From NCBI GenBank assembly GCA_026388915.1, contig JAPLIW010000316.1, forward strand, positions 1 through 8,084: 8,084 bases of DNA, written 5' to 3'. This document shows, piece by piece, positions 1 to 6,038 of this stretch. Position 1 is the stretch's first letter. Each line of letters opens with the position of its first letter. The stretch comes from Deltaproteobacteria bacterium. Its GTDB lineage: Bacteria; Desulfobacterota; SM23-61. The notes under the pieces are model-generated. The model saw only the letters and a program-made list of their open reading frames with translations, was not told the origin of the DNA and did no database searches. Both the position numbers and the translations under genes were made by a program.

Positions 1-122
1 TAAAAACCATGTCGTTTCCCCGTAAGTAATTGATTTTACATATATATTATACAATTCCAGACAGGGAAAAACAAGAAAAAAATAACAAAGAAATAAATTA
101 TTTTGGGCAGTTACTAAAAAAT

Positions 123-141
123 ACTTTTTACGAGATCATCA
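123..141. repeat. Solitary 19-base arm of a dispersed repeat
   Basis: The 19 bases here are identical to 2770-2788, the right inner arm of the composite palindromic element at 2575-2806. A short inverted motif (TAAAAA, four bases, TTTTTA) overlaps its left end, as if the two arms had collapsed onto each other with the GC-rich core lost. It lies in an AT-rich noncoding stretch. The match is read directly; calling it a degenerate copy of the same element is inference. Confidence 0.6.
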
Positions 142-193
142 AATTTAGGCTCCCCATCTTGTTCGGCGGAAGTCATGTTATGGCCAGTTGGAT

Positions 194-235
194 ACCCCAT
201 TTCTCGTCTTTGAGGAATGGGGTTTTTATATTTTA
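194..235 (+). terminator. Strong rho-independent terminator
   Basis: Bases 194-205 pair with 212-223 in a 12-base-pair stem (one T-G wobble at 202/215) around a six-base loop. A T-rich tail (TTTTATATTTTAT) follows on the + strand. No credible gene lies between base 1 and the stem, so it ends either a transcript entering from the left or a small noncoding RNA. The next gene's own promoter starts about 20 bases downstream, which argues against a simple role as that gene's attenuator. Confidence 0.8.
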
Positions 236-254
236 TCCCTTTCACAGAAGGGGC

Positions 255-282
255 TTGCCATTAAGTTGAATGGAAAAATAAT
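255..282 (+). promoter_or_regulatory. Sigma-70-type promoter for the FN3 lipoprotein gene
   Basis: TTGCCA at 255-260 (5 of 6 to consensus) and AATAAT at 277-282 (5 of 6) are separated by 16 bases. Transcription would start near 289, giving a leader of about 60 nt before the ATG at 349. It sits immediately after the terminator at 194-235, so the gene would be a separate transcription unit. Confidence 0.5.
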
Positions 283-295
283 CGAAGGCCGGGTC

Positions 296-340
296 AGAAA
301 CGATTCTGCTTTCCGTTTCTCGGTGTTATACGGAAGGAGG
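296..340 (+). promoter_or_regulatory. Leader with two mutually exclusive hairpins at the SD
   Basis: AGAAACG (296-302) can pair with CGTTTCT (314-320). Alternatively TTCCGT (311-316) can pair with ACGGAA (330-335), which overlaps the first bases of the Shine-Dalgarno AAGGAGG (334-340). The two stems share bases 314-316, so they cannot coexist. This is compatible with control of ribosome access, but the stems are short and could be chance. Confidence 0.25.
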
Positions 341-348
341 GTTTGGTC

Positions 349-756
349 ATGAGAAAAAAATGGTTTTTCCCCCTTTTCCTCATTTTTTTTATGCTCAGTA
401 TAATCGCCTGTCGAAGCACTGAGAATAGAAGCGCTGAAGTGAAAAGCACTGAAATAACCTGCAGACCCGGCTCTCCCTCTGCAGGCTCCGCGGTTGCAGG
501 CGGGGCGATAACCTTCGCGTGGGACCCCAACAAGGAACCCGACCTGGCAGGCTACCGGATCTATTATGGAACCGCTCCAGGCAGCTATAATAACTGCGTG
601 GACATCGGGAATCCTTCCAAGTCATCGACCGGCGCCATGGAATATACTTTAACCGCCCTGGAAAAGGGGAAAAAATATTACCTGGCGTTGGTTGCCTACG
701 ATAAAAAAAACAATAAGAGCGGATTCTCGAGCGAGGTCAGCGGCGTGGCAAAATGA
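349..756 (+). CDS. Fibronectin type III domain lipoprotein, 135 aa
   Basis: Small predicted lipoprotein. Residues 1-20 form a basic N-terminus plus a hydrophobic signal ending in SIIA before Cys21, a lipobox for signal peptidase II cleavage and lipidation. Residues of about 22-50 form a Ser/Glu/Gly-rich linker. Residues of about 52-134 match one fibronectin type III fold, with the typical FAWDP opening, GYRIYYG strand and YYLALVAYD strand. I chose the ATG at 349 because AAGGAGG (334-340) lies 8 bases upstream; an in-frame TTG at 343 would be only 2 bases from it. It has its own promoter candidate and converges on rmuC with 11 bases between stop codons. FN3 domains usually mediate protein or polysaccharide contacts, so a surface binding or adaptor role is plausible. 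The precise function is unknown, and membrane destination cannot be read because no sorting rule is established for this organism. Confidence 0.85.
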   Translation: MRKKWFFPLFLIFFMLSIIACRSTENRSAEVKSTEITCRPGSPSAGSAVAGGAITFAWDPNKEPDLAGYRIYYGTAPGSYNNCVDIGNPSKSSTGAMEYTLTALEKGKKYYLALVAYDKKNNKSGFSSEVSGVAK

Positions 757-767
757 TATGCGGATGG

Positions 768-2171
768 TTACTCTTGCCCGCCGGGCAAGGCCCTTATTTC
801 TTCTTTCTTATCCGGAATTTCTGGAACCGGTGCCAAATCGTCTTCAGCAATGGGCCGGGTGGATTTGTCCACGACCTCTAGGGTTTCAATCTCTTCCCCC
901 GTCGACACCCCCAGATCTTTGAACCTTCGGGCCGACACCAATACCCTTCCTTCAAAAGACCCTACGGCCTTGTTGTAGGCATCCACCGCGCGATCGAGAC
1001 CCCTGCGGAGGTCCGCAAAATGCCCGGACAGGGTGCGGAGCCTTTCATAAAGAGCCCCTCCCAGCTCGCTGATGGCCTGGGCATTCGCGGCCACGAGTTC
1101 CTGTCTCCAGCCGTAGGCCACGGCCCGCAGAAGGGCAATCAGGGTTGTGGGCGTGGCCAGGATGACCCGCTGATCCACCCCAGCCTCGATGAGGCTCGGA
1201 TCCTGCTCCAGGGCCGCGCTGAAGAAGATTTCTCCGGGCAGGAATAAAATAACAAACTCCGGGGTGGGCTTGAACTGGTCCCAGTAGGCCTTGGTGCTCA
1301 ATTTTGACAGATGATTGCGTATCTGGCGGGCGTGGTCCTTGAGTTTTAACAGCCGGGTCTCATCATCCGGGGCTTCCAGGGCCTCCAGGTAGGCCTGCAG
1401 GGGAGCTTTGGAGTCCACCACCAGGTTTTTGTTGTTGGGCAGCTTGATCACCATGTCCGGGCGCAGCCGGCCGTCTTCCGTGGTCACGGACTCCTGCTGG
1501 ACGAAATCGCAGTATTCCAGCATTCCGGCGATCTCCACCACCCTCTTCAGTTGAATCTCCCCCCACCTTCCCCGGACCGTCGGGCTCCGGAGCGCCTTCA
1601 CCAGGTTGGCCGTTTCGCTCTGCAGCAGGGACTGGCTGGAGGCCAGCATCTTGATCTGCTCCGTCAGGCTGGCATAAGCGCTGGTGCGGTTCCTCTCGAT
1701 CTCCTGAATCTTGCCGTCCACTTTTTCCAGCGATTCCTTCAGGGGCTGGACCAGGGCATCGATGGCCTTCTGGCGCATCTCCAGGTCCCCTTTCGCCCTT
1801 TCCTGGAATTTTTCCAGGGTCGTTTTGGCCAGATCGAGGAAGGATTGATTATTGCTTTTGAGGGCTTCCGCCGAGAGCGCCTTGAAGGCATCGGAAAGCT
1901 TCTGCTGGGCTTCATCCAGAATCGCCAGCTTTTCTTCGGCCGCTTTCCGCTCTTCTCCGATCTTGGTGTCCAGCTCGGTCACTTCCATTTTCAATTCTGT
2001 AGTTTCGCCCTGGAGCCGGGCCAGTTGCTCATCTTTGGTCTGCACGGAAATCCTGAATTCCTGGACCTGCTGCTCTCTTGCCCGCAGACGTTCGCGCAGG
2101 ATCAGCCAGGTCAAAAGAACCCCAATGGCTAGACCGGCAATGGCCAAGAGGAACTGGATTGGGTGATCCAT
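768..2171 (-). CDS. rmuC: RmuC family DNA recombination protein, 467 aa
   Basis: RmuC homologue. In E. coli RmuC is a predicted nuclease-like protein that limits inversions at short inverted repeats; its biochemical activity is not well defined. Length is close to the E. coli protein (475 aa). Residues of about 5-25 form one membrane-anchoring helix, residues 26-190 are a long coiled coil rich in Glu, Lys and Gln, and residues of about 195-420 are the conserved RmuC domain. That domain includes GRWGE (201-205), RPD (237-239) and VVDSK (251-255), the last two resembling the D...D-x-K core of PD-(D/E)XK nucleases. The C-terminal 40 residues are acidic and variable. The ATG at 2171 is preceded by AAGGAGA (2181-2187) at good spacing. 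It is monocistronic and convergent with the lipoprotein gene. Given RmuC's link to inverted repeats, the palindromic repeats nearby are notable, but no functional connection can be inferred. Confidence 0.93.
   Translation of the reverse strand: MDHPIQFLLAIAGLAIGVLLTWLILRERLRAREQQVQEFRISVQTKDEQLARLQGETTELKMEVTELDTKIGEERKAAEEKLAILDEAQQKLSDAFKALSAEALKSNNQSFLDLAKTTLEKFQERAKGDLEMRQKAIDALVQPLKESLEKVDGKIQEIERNRTSAYASLTEQIKMLASSQSLLQSETANLVKALRSPTVRGRWGEIQLKRVVEIAGMLEYCDFVQQESVTTEDGRLRPDMVIKLPNNKNLVVDSKAPLQAYLEALEAPDDETRLLKLKDHARQIRNHLSKLSTKAYWDQFKPTPEFVILFLPGEIFFSAALEQDPSLIEAGVDQRVILATPTTLIALLRAVAYGWRQELVAANAQAISELGGALYERLRTLSGHFADLRRGLDRAVDAYNKAVGSFEGRVLVSARRFKDLGVSTGEEIETLEVVDKSTRPIAEDDLAPVPEIPDKKEEIRALPGGQE
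773..805 (+). terminator. Hairpin terminator inside the 3' end of rmuC
   Basis: CTTGCCC (773-779) pairs with GGGCAAG (783-789) around GCC, followed on the + strand by a pyrimidine-rich, T-rich run. It would terminate the lipoprotein transcript although the DNA also encodes the last residues of rmuC on the other strand. The tail is an imperfect T tract, so efficiency is uncertain. Confidence 0.4.
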
Positions 2172-2235
2172 TTTTTACGATCTCCTTGGAAATCTGTGAA
2201 GAGGGATTTCCTTGCCCTCGGTTCTTTTACGAGGA

Positions 2236-2244
2236 ATCTTAGCA
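2236..2244 (-). promoter_or_regulatory. Possible extended -10 promoter for rmuC
   Basis: On the minus strand TGCTAAGAT reads as an extended -10 (TGn followed by TAAGAT, 4 of 6 to TATAAT), about 65 bases upstream of the rmuC start. No convincing -35 box stands 17 bases further upstream, so support is weak. Confidence 0.25.
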
Positions 2245-2390
2245 TTTCTGCGCCGGGAATGGTATCCCCCTGCTTTTCTTACCCTCTTCACTTTGCTCAA
2301 AGCAAGGAAAAATTCGCGATTCTTGCATCAGCGTAGCCCGCCGCGGCACAAGCCAAGAAAATCTGAAGAGTCTGGGGGTCAAGCCCCACT

Positions 2391-2573
2391 TTGAAATTGA
2401 CACCAGCCAAAGGAAAATGGAAAGATGGAAAATTGGAAGGATGGGAAATACAGCTGAAGCCTATTTGGGAGGGACAGGGTGCGGAAGGCGGAGCATTGGC
2501 GGGCAAGAAAGACTTTGAAGAACTCAAGTCTTTGCTGGAACAGATCGCCGAGAAGATTCAAGGGAACCAATAG
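2391..2573 (+). CDS. Doubtful small ORF, 60 aa
   Basis: An open frame (TTG start, stop at 2571-2573) runs from just after an in-frame stop at 2364 to the edge of the palindromic element. Its first third is encoded by the purine-rich tandem repeat at 2412-2450. The last 23 residues, containing DFEELKSLLEQIAEKI, look like a genuine amphipathic helix. There is no Shine-Dalgarno at the TTG and I recognise no family. It may be chance, or the tail of an eroded gene. It is recorded because the C-terminal composition is unlike translated noncoding DNA. Confidence 0.2.
   Translation: MKLTPAKGKWKDGKLEGWEIQLKPIWEGQGAEGGALAGKKDFEELKSLLEQIAEKIQGNQ
2412..2450 (+). repeat. Purine-rich tandem repeat, five 7-8 base units
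   Basis: Units GGAAAAT, GGAAAGAT, GGAAAATT, GGAAGGAT and GGGAAATA follow one another without gaps. The strand is nearly pure purine, with a T closing most units. Such tracts arise by slippage and can vary in copy number between strains. It lies in the 660-base intergenic region between rmuC and the crotonase, where I see no confident gene. Confidence 0.6.
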
Positions 2574-2574
2574 C

Positions 2575-2806
2575 TCAATGATCAATAGGCAATACCCAAT
2601 GGGCAATGAGTAATGTCCATTGACCAATGATGATGAACCCGTAAAAAGTCGCAATTCCATAGAATTCGTCATTCCGGCGAACCCCGGATCGAGTCCGGGG
2701 CAGGCGCCGGAATCCAGTTATTCCAAGATGTTCTGGACCCCGGCTTTCGCCGGGGTGACGCTCCAAGAGACTTTTTACGAGATCATCATTGACCATTGAT
2801 CAATGA
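2575..2806. repeat. Composite nested palindromic intergenic element, about 230 bp
   Basis: Three shells are visible. The outer arms 2575-2593 and 2788-2806 are inverted repeats matching at 16 of 19 positions. The inner arms centre on GTAAAAAGTC (2641-2650) and its complement GACTTTTTAC (2769-2778), extended on both sides by ATGATGAT-type sequence. The core holds two GC-rich hairpins: ATTCCGGCG (2671-2679) with CGCCGGAAT (2705-2713), enclosing CCCCGGA/TCCGGGG; and CCCCGGC (2738-2744) with GCCGGGG (2749-2755). It encodes no transposase, so it resembles a MITE- or REP-like dispersed repeat. A 73-residue frame on the minus strand is translated repeat, not a gene. The right edge lies about 10 bases before the next gene's ribosome site. 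Confidence 0.75.
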
Positions 2807-2830
2807 TTCTCCGCCAGGAAGGGAGTGCAT

Positions 2831-3676
2831 ATGGAGGTCAAAGATTTCCGGGATATCCAATACGAAAAGGAAGAGGCGACCGGCATCGTCATGGTTACCC
2901 TCAATACTCCGAAACGGAAAAACGCCATGAGCCCCTACACCTTTCTGGAATTATTTTGGGCGGTGGAAGCCATGGAGAAGGACGAGGGGGCGAGGGTGAT
3001 GATCCTGACCGGGGCCAAAGACCCGGATTCCAACGACCCCACTAAGGAAGCCTTCAGCAGCGGAGGTTATTTCAACCTGGCGGCCATGGTCAAAATGAGG
3101 GAGGAGTTCAAAGGCCAGATCGATTTCACGGACATCGCCCAGAAGAAGCTCACCCTGAAGATGTGGCAGTTCGACAAGCCGGTCATCGCCGCGGTCAATG
3201 GACTCACCGTCGGGGGGGCTTTCACCATGTGCCTGTCCTGCGCCGATCTGATCTATGTTTCGGAGCACGCCTGGGCTCAATTGCCCTTCGTGAAAATCGG
3301 GATCCTGCCGGAGCTGGCCTCCAGCTATCTCCTGCCCCGGCTCCTGGGATTCCAGCGGGCCAAGGAGATCATGTATTTCGGGGAGCGGATCACGGCGCAG
3401 CAGATGTTCGAACTGGGGCTGGTCAACAAGGTTTTGCCCCACGAACAATTGATTCCCTATGCCCGAGAGATGGCCTTGAAGCTGATTCCCCCCGGGGGAG
3501 CGTGGATGGCGATCCGGATGGCCAAAAGAGCCCTCCACAAGCCCCTGCTGAAAGAGATCACCGAGGCGCTGGACAGGGAAAACGAAGGCCTCAACCAAGC
3601 CTTCGGGACCGAAGACTTCCGGGAAGCCCTGAAGGCCAGGGCGGAAAAAAGAAATCCGCTTTTCCGGGGGAAATAG
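2831..3676 (+). CDS. Enoyl-CoA hydratase/isomerase (crotonase) family protein, 281 aa
   Basis: A crotonase-fold protein acting on an acyl-CoA thioester in the cytoplasm. The oxyanion-hole segments are visible: FSSGG (75-79) and GLTVGGAF (124-131), followed by the typical ADLIYVSE and LLPRLLG stretches and the C-terminal helices to about 270. Length is normal. Of the two catalytic glutamates of classical hydratases (Glu144 and Glu164 in rat mitochondrial enzyme), the first position is Thr132 and the second aligns with Lys155. Glu161 in LPELASS instead matches the single catalytic glutamate of delta3,delta2-enoyl-CoA isomerases of the ECI2/PaaG type. An isomerase or another crotonase reaction is therefore more likely than simple hydration. 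The ATG at 2831 is chosen over the GTG at 2825 because GGAAGGGAG ends six to seven bases upstream of the ATG. It stands alone, so pathway context is missing, and it converges with the DUF4412 gene across 20 bases. Confidence 0.88.
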   Translation: MEVKDFRDIQYEKEEATGIVMVTLNTPKRKNAMSPYTFLELFWAVEAMEKDEGARVMILTGAKDPDSNDPTKEAFSSGGYFNLAAMVKMREEFKGQIDFTDIAQKKLTLKMWQFDKPVIAAVNGLTVGGAFTMCLSCADLIYVSEHAWAQLPFVKIGILPELASSYLLPRLLGFQRAKEIMYFGERITAQQMFELGLVNKVLPHEQLIPYAREMALKLIPPGGAWMAIRMAKRALHKPLLKEITEALDRENEGLNQAFGTEDFREALKARAEKRNPLFRGK

Positions 3677-3696
3677 ATCCAGGCAATTTCCTGTGG

Positions 3697-4719
3697 CTAT
3701 TTCTTGGAAAACCCCGAGGGGATCTCAAACACATCCGCGGGAATTGAATCCGCGCTGATGGCCTTCACTTCATAAGTGCTGGAGAAGGATCCTCCCTCCT
3801 TCTGGCCCGGGGCGGAGCCCTTGTCCCCCATCACTTTCTGGGTAATCCCCTTACTCAGCCCACTCAAGAATCCTCCAACGCTCTTGGGTGTTTCGGAAGA
3901 GGATTCCCCAGGGGTGCTCCCCTCTTTCTGCGCAGTTGCTGCTTTCTCACCTTCCACCGACCAGTTCACCACTGTCCGGATGGGGTATCCCTTGATCTTG
4001 GCCATCTCTTCCCGAACCTTCGCGAATCCCTTTTCGATCTCCTGTTTGGATGCCCCGGACATGGCGGCAAAGGTCTCGATTCCCATCTGCTTGGCCTCTT
4101 CCGGAGAAATCTGGAGTCCCAACTTCTGGGCGTAGGCCTTATGAAACGTCCTCTCTTCTGCCTGTACCTTCCGGATCGTTGCGGTCTCCGGGGTGGTCCA
4201 GAGGTTTTGGGTCATCGTGCTGCGGGACTTGGCCTTGGTTTCCAAATCCTCCATTTCCAGGAGCCAGGTAACCAGGTATTCCTCGCAGGGAAACCCGTTG
4301 ATGGTTTCGGAGGCGCCGGTTTTCTTCACCGAAAATTCGGACTTGGTCACCCGGACTTTGGGCTTTTCCTGCTCTTGCCGCTCTTTTCCCGTTTCGTCCT
4401 TCTTGAAAGCTTCGATCGGTCTTTCGGTATAAGTTTTGTTCTTCGGGTCCAGGACCCAGTAGACTCCCTTGTCCACCCGGGTGACGGTGGCGCTTTCGCT
4501 CCCGCCGGCAATCCTGGAAAGGATCGCTCCGGTGAACTTGGAGGACGATGAATCCCACATCTTTTCCCCCTGGTACCTCTTGGTCGCGGCTCCCTCTAAG
4601 GCCCCCATCCCTTTGAAACCGCTGGACTTGATCGTCGATTCAATCGTCGCGTCTCCCCATGCAGGGCCATGGACTCCGAGCAAGAACATTCCTGCGATAA
4701 GCAAAGCTATACTTCTCAT
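3697..4719 (-). CDS. Secreted DUF4412-like protein, 340 aa
   Basis: Exported protein of unknown function. Residues 1-22 are a signal peptide with an AWG cleavage site before Asp23. The mature part has features typical of DUF4412 proteins: a KGVYWVLDPKNKTY strand (84-97) describing a beta-rich barrel-like region, INGFPCEEY (140-148) and an NLWTTP segment (172-177). It ends in YEVKAISADSIPADVFEIP, where this family usually closes. A helical, charged insert lies at about 186-243, and a low-complexity Ser/Gly/Lys linker at about 255-310 separates the core from the C-terminal strand. There is one cysteine in the mature chain. The ATG at 4719 has AAAGGAG (4727-4733) at good spacing and a clear promoter behind it. 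It is likely periplasmic or envelope-associated. The family has no established biochemical role; assignment is from remembered motifs and not from a search. Confidence 0.75.
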   Translation of the reverse strand: MRSIALLIAGMFLLGVHGPAWGDATIESTIKSSGFKGMGALEGAATKRYQGEKMWDSSSSKFTGAILSRIAGGSESATVTRVDKGVYWVLDPKNKTYTERPIEAFKKDETGKERQEQEKPKVRVTKSEFSVKKTGASETINGFPCEEYLVTWLLEMEDLETKAKSRSTMTQNLWTTPETATIRKVQAEERTFHKAYAQKLGLQISPEEAKQMGIETFAAMSGASKQEIEKGFAKVREEMAKIKGYPIRTVVNWSVEGEKAATAQKEGSTPGESSSETPKSVGGFLSGLSKGITQKVMGDKGSAPGQKEGGSFSSTYEVKAISADSIPADVFEIPSGFSKK

Positions 4720-4758
4720 TGGCTATCTCCTTTCTGCCGTTTCACCGAATACTGAACC

Positions 4759-4788
4759 ATCATAGCGCTTTCTTGAGCCGGCGGTCAA
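4759..4788 (-). promoter_or_regulatory. Sigma-70-type promoter for the DUF4412 gene
   Basis: On the minus strand TTGACC (4788-4783, 5 of 6) and TATGAT (4764-4759, 5 of 6) are 18 bases apart. Transcription would begin near 4752, leaving a leader of about 33 nt before the ATG at 4719. This is one of the best-matching promoters in the window. Confidence 0.6.
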
Positions 4789-4895
4789 CTCAGCATTCCA
4801 TTCTTATATACTTCGGAGCAAGACCAATTTATCTCTTGAAATGGGGGAAGATTTCGGATAAATGAGGCAAATAGCCAAAGGCCCCACGATCAAAC

Positions 4896-5330
4896 ATGAA
4901 GGAGGATTTTGTCCTGGTGAATGAGACCTATCGTTATCGGATGGTTCGTTACTGGCTGAAAGGACCCAAGGCGGGAACGCACGAGGTCTTCATCGACAAC
5001 CTTTCCGGGTTTCCAGACAACATTTCCAGCAACCGGAAAGGCACATTCTGGCTGGCGCTCTTTACGGTCCGCAATGACGCGGTAGATAAATTACATCCCT
5101 CTCCTTTCATCAAAGCACAGATGTCCAAGCTGCCCAAGGCATTTTGGCCAAAACCAAAACCCTACGGCATTGTCCTGGCCCTGGATGAACAGGGAAAGAT
5201 CACCCAGAGCCTCCACGAGCCGACGGGAAACCACCTGAAGGAGATTACCTCCGCCCGGGAATACGGGGGATATCTCTACCTGGACAGCCTGCACAACGAC
5301 CGGATCGGGAAATACAAACTACCGGGATAG
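4896..5330 (+). pseudogene. C-terminal remnant of an SMP-30/strictosidine synthase-like protein
   Basis: The 144 residues match only the C-terminal part of six-bladed beta-propeller proteins of the SMP-30/gluconolactonase/strictosidine-synthase-like family: FVLVNETYRYR and RYWLKGPKAGTHEVFIDNL near the start, FPDNIS (39-44), then GYLYLDSLHNDRIGKYKL at the natural C-terminus. Full-length members are roughly 350-400 residues, so about the first 200 or more, including most propeller blades, are absent. The frame closes upstream at a TAG (4872-4874), and the intervening bases show no family sequence in any frame I read. The ATG at 4896 has no well-placed Shine-Dalgarno. No frameshift occurs within the fragment, so truncation is probably recent, or the join is an assembly artefact. 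A weak promoter-like pair (TTGAAA 4836-4841, TAAATG 4859-4864) precedes it. A stable three-blade fragment is unlikely to be a functional enzyme. Confidence 0.7.
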
Positions 5331-5371
5331 GACCGCCCAGGAAAACTCTTACGAGGGGCAGAGGGAATTCT

Positions 5372-5974
5372 TCACTCCAACCTTTTCAAAAACTCGCCAT
5401 GGGTCAGGACTTCGCCCATGTAGGGGAAGAACTTCGTCTCCACATATTTTTGCTCCTCGGCGGAAATCGCCCCGCAGCAGTCCTTCAGCAAGAACACCTT
5501 GTAGCCCTTGTCGTAGGCAGATCTCGCGGTGCCTTCCACGCAGACATTCGTCAGGAATCCGCAGAAAGCCACGTTTTTGATGCAGTTGACCCGGAGGAGG
5601 AAGTCGAGGTTGCTGGAGTTAAAGGCATCCAGGGTTCGTTTCCCCTCCACCACGATGTCCTGCTTCGTGGGTTTCAACTCATCGATGATCTCTCCGCCCC
5701 AGGTTCCTTTCCGGAAAGCTTTAGCCTTCATGACGTTGCCGTGGATTGGACCCAGGACTCCCTGGCATCCCGCATCCAGATAGTCCTGCTCGAAGAGGAT
5801 GGGCACGAGCAGGGTCAGGCATTTCCCCCTGGCTTTCTGGATGCAATCCTGGGCATTCTTGACCGTATTCTGGGCCTTGATCTGGTCCTTCACTCCCTCG
5901 TACAGGGCCCCTTTTTCTTTGCAGAAATCGTTCTGGAACTCGATGAAAACGATGGCGGTCTCTTTTGCTTTCAT
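5372..5974 (-). CDS. Isochorismatase-family cysteine hydrolase, 200 aa
   Basis: Cytoplasmic alpha/beta hydrolase of the isochorismatase-like superfamily, which includes nicotinamidases, N-carbamoyl amidases and isochorismatases. The catalytic triad is intact: Asp16 in FQNDF, Lys112 in GKRTLDAF and Cys145 in GFLTNVCVEGTA. The peptide before the cysteine has the position where the family's cis bond falls. Length of 200 is typical of single-domain members. The specific substrate cannot be read; the broad motif fits a generic cysteine hydrolase acting on an amide or vinyl-ether bond. Two ATGs are possible, 5980 and 5974. The Shine-Dalgarno AAGGAG (5987-5982) directly abuts the first but is about 7 bases from the second, so 5974 is chosen. 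There is no operon partner: the SMP-30 remnant converges on it with about 40 bases between ends, and the cupin gene upstream is co-directional but separated by about 180 bases holding two palindromes. Confidence 0.88.
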   Translation of the reverse strand: MKAKETAIVFIEFQNDFCKEKGALYEGVKDQIKAQNTVKNAQDCIQKARGKCLTLLVPILFEQDYLDAGCQGVLGPIHGNVMKAKAFRKGTWGGEIIDELKPTKQDIVVEGKRTLDAFNSSNLDFLLRVNCIKNVAFCGFLTNVCVEGTARSAYDKGYKVFLLKDCCGAISAEEQKYVETKFFPYMGEVLTHGEFLKRLE

Positions 5975-6026
5975 GGTCATTCTCCTTTCAAGAATGAAAT
6001 TCGAGGTTGTTCTCTTCTCGCGGGCT

Positions 6027-6038
6027 ATAGGTACCTAT
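6027..6038. promoter_or_regulatory. Perfect 12-base palindrome, possible operator
   Basis: ATAGGTACCTAT is its own reverse complement and lies about 52 bases upstream of the chosen start of the isochorismatase-family gene, where a promoter would be expected. It could bind a dimeric regulator. I could not identify a convincing -35/-10 pair around it. Confidence 0.3.

Noticed and set aside
30..50. AT-rich TTGATT ... TATTAT near the left edge as a promoter
   Set aside because: Spacing is only about 9 bases, incompatible with a sigma-70 promoter; the match reflects AT-rich composition.
30..269. 79-codon + frame across the first intergenic region
   Set aside because: It runs through the strong terminator at 194-235, has no Shine-Dalgarno and shows no protein-like composition; it is noncoding.
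1551..2132. Long + frame (193 codons) antisense to rmuC
   Set aside because: It is opposite the coiled-coil part of a clear rmuC, whose codon structure opens the opposite frame; no family resemblance of its own.
2397..2425. Perfect -35 hexamer TTGACA with a -10-like AAAGAT
   Set aside because: The -10 matches only 3 of 6 and lies inside the purine tandem repeat; not a convincing promoter.
2297..2527. 76-codon minus-strand frame in the rmuC-crotonase gap
   Set aside because: Pro/Ser-rich, antisense to the tandem repeat, and without a ribosome site; treated as noncoding.
2575..2796. 73-codon minus-strand frame with HPGESRGPE-like text
   Set aside because: It is exactly the palindromic repeat element in translation; such frames are often mis-annotated as hypothetical proteins.
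2951..3598. 215-codon minus-strand frame opposite the crotonase
   Set aside because: Antisense shadow of a convincing gene; Gly/Leu/Gln/His-rich text without motifs.
3670..3703. Inverted repeat GAAATAG/CTATTTC spanning both convergent stop codons
   Set aside because: The stem is only 7 AT-rich base pairs with a 20-base loop and no clear T tract, too weak to call a bidirectional terminator.
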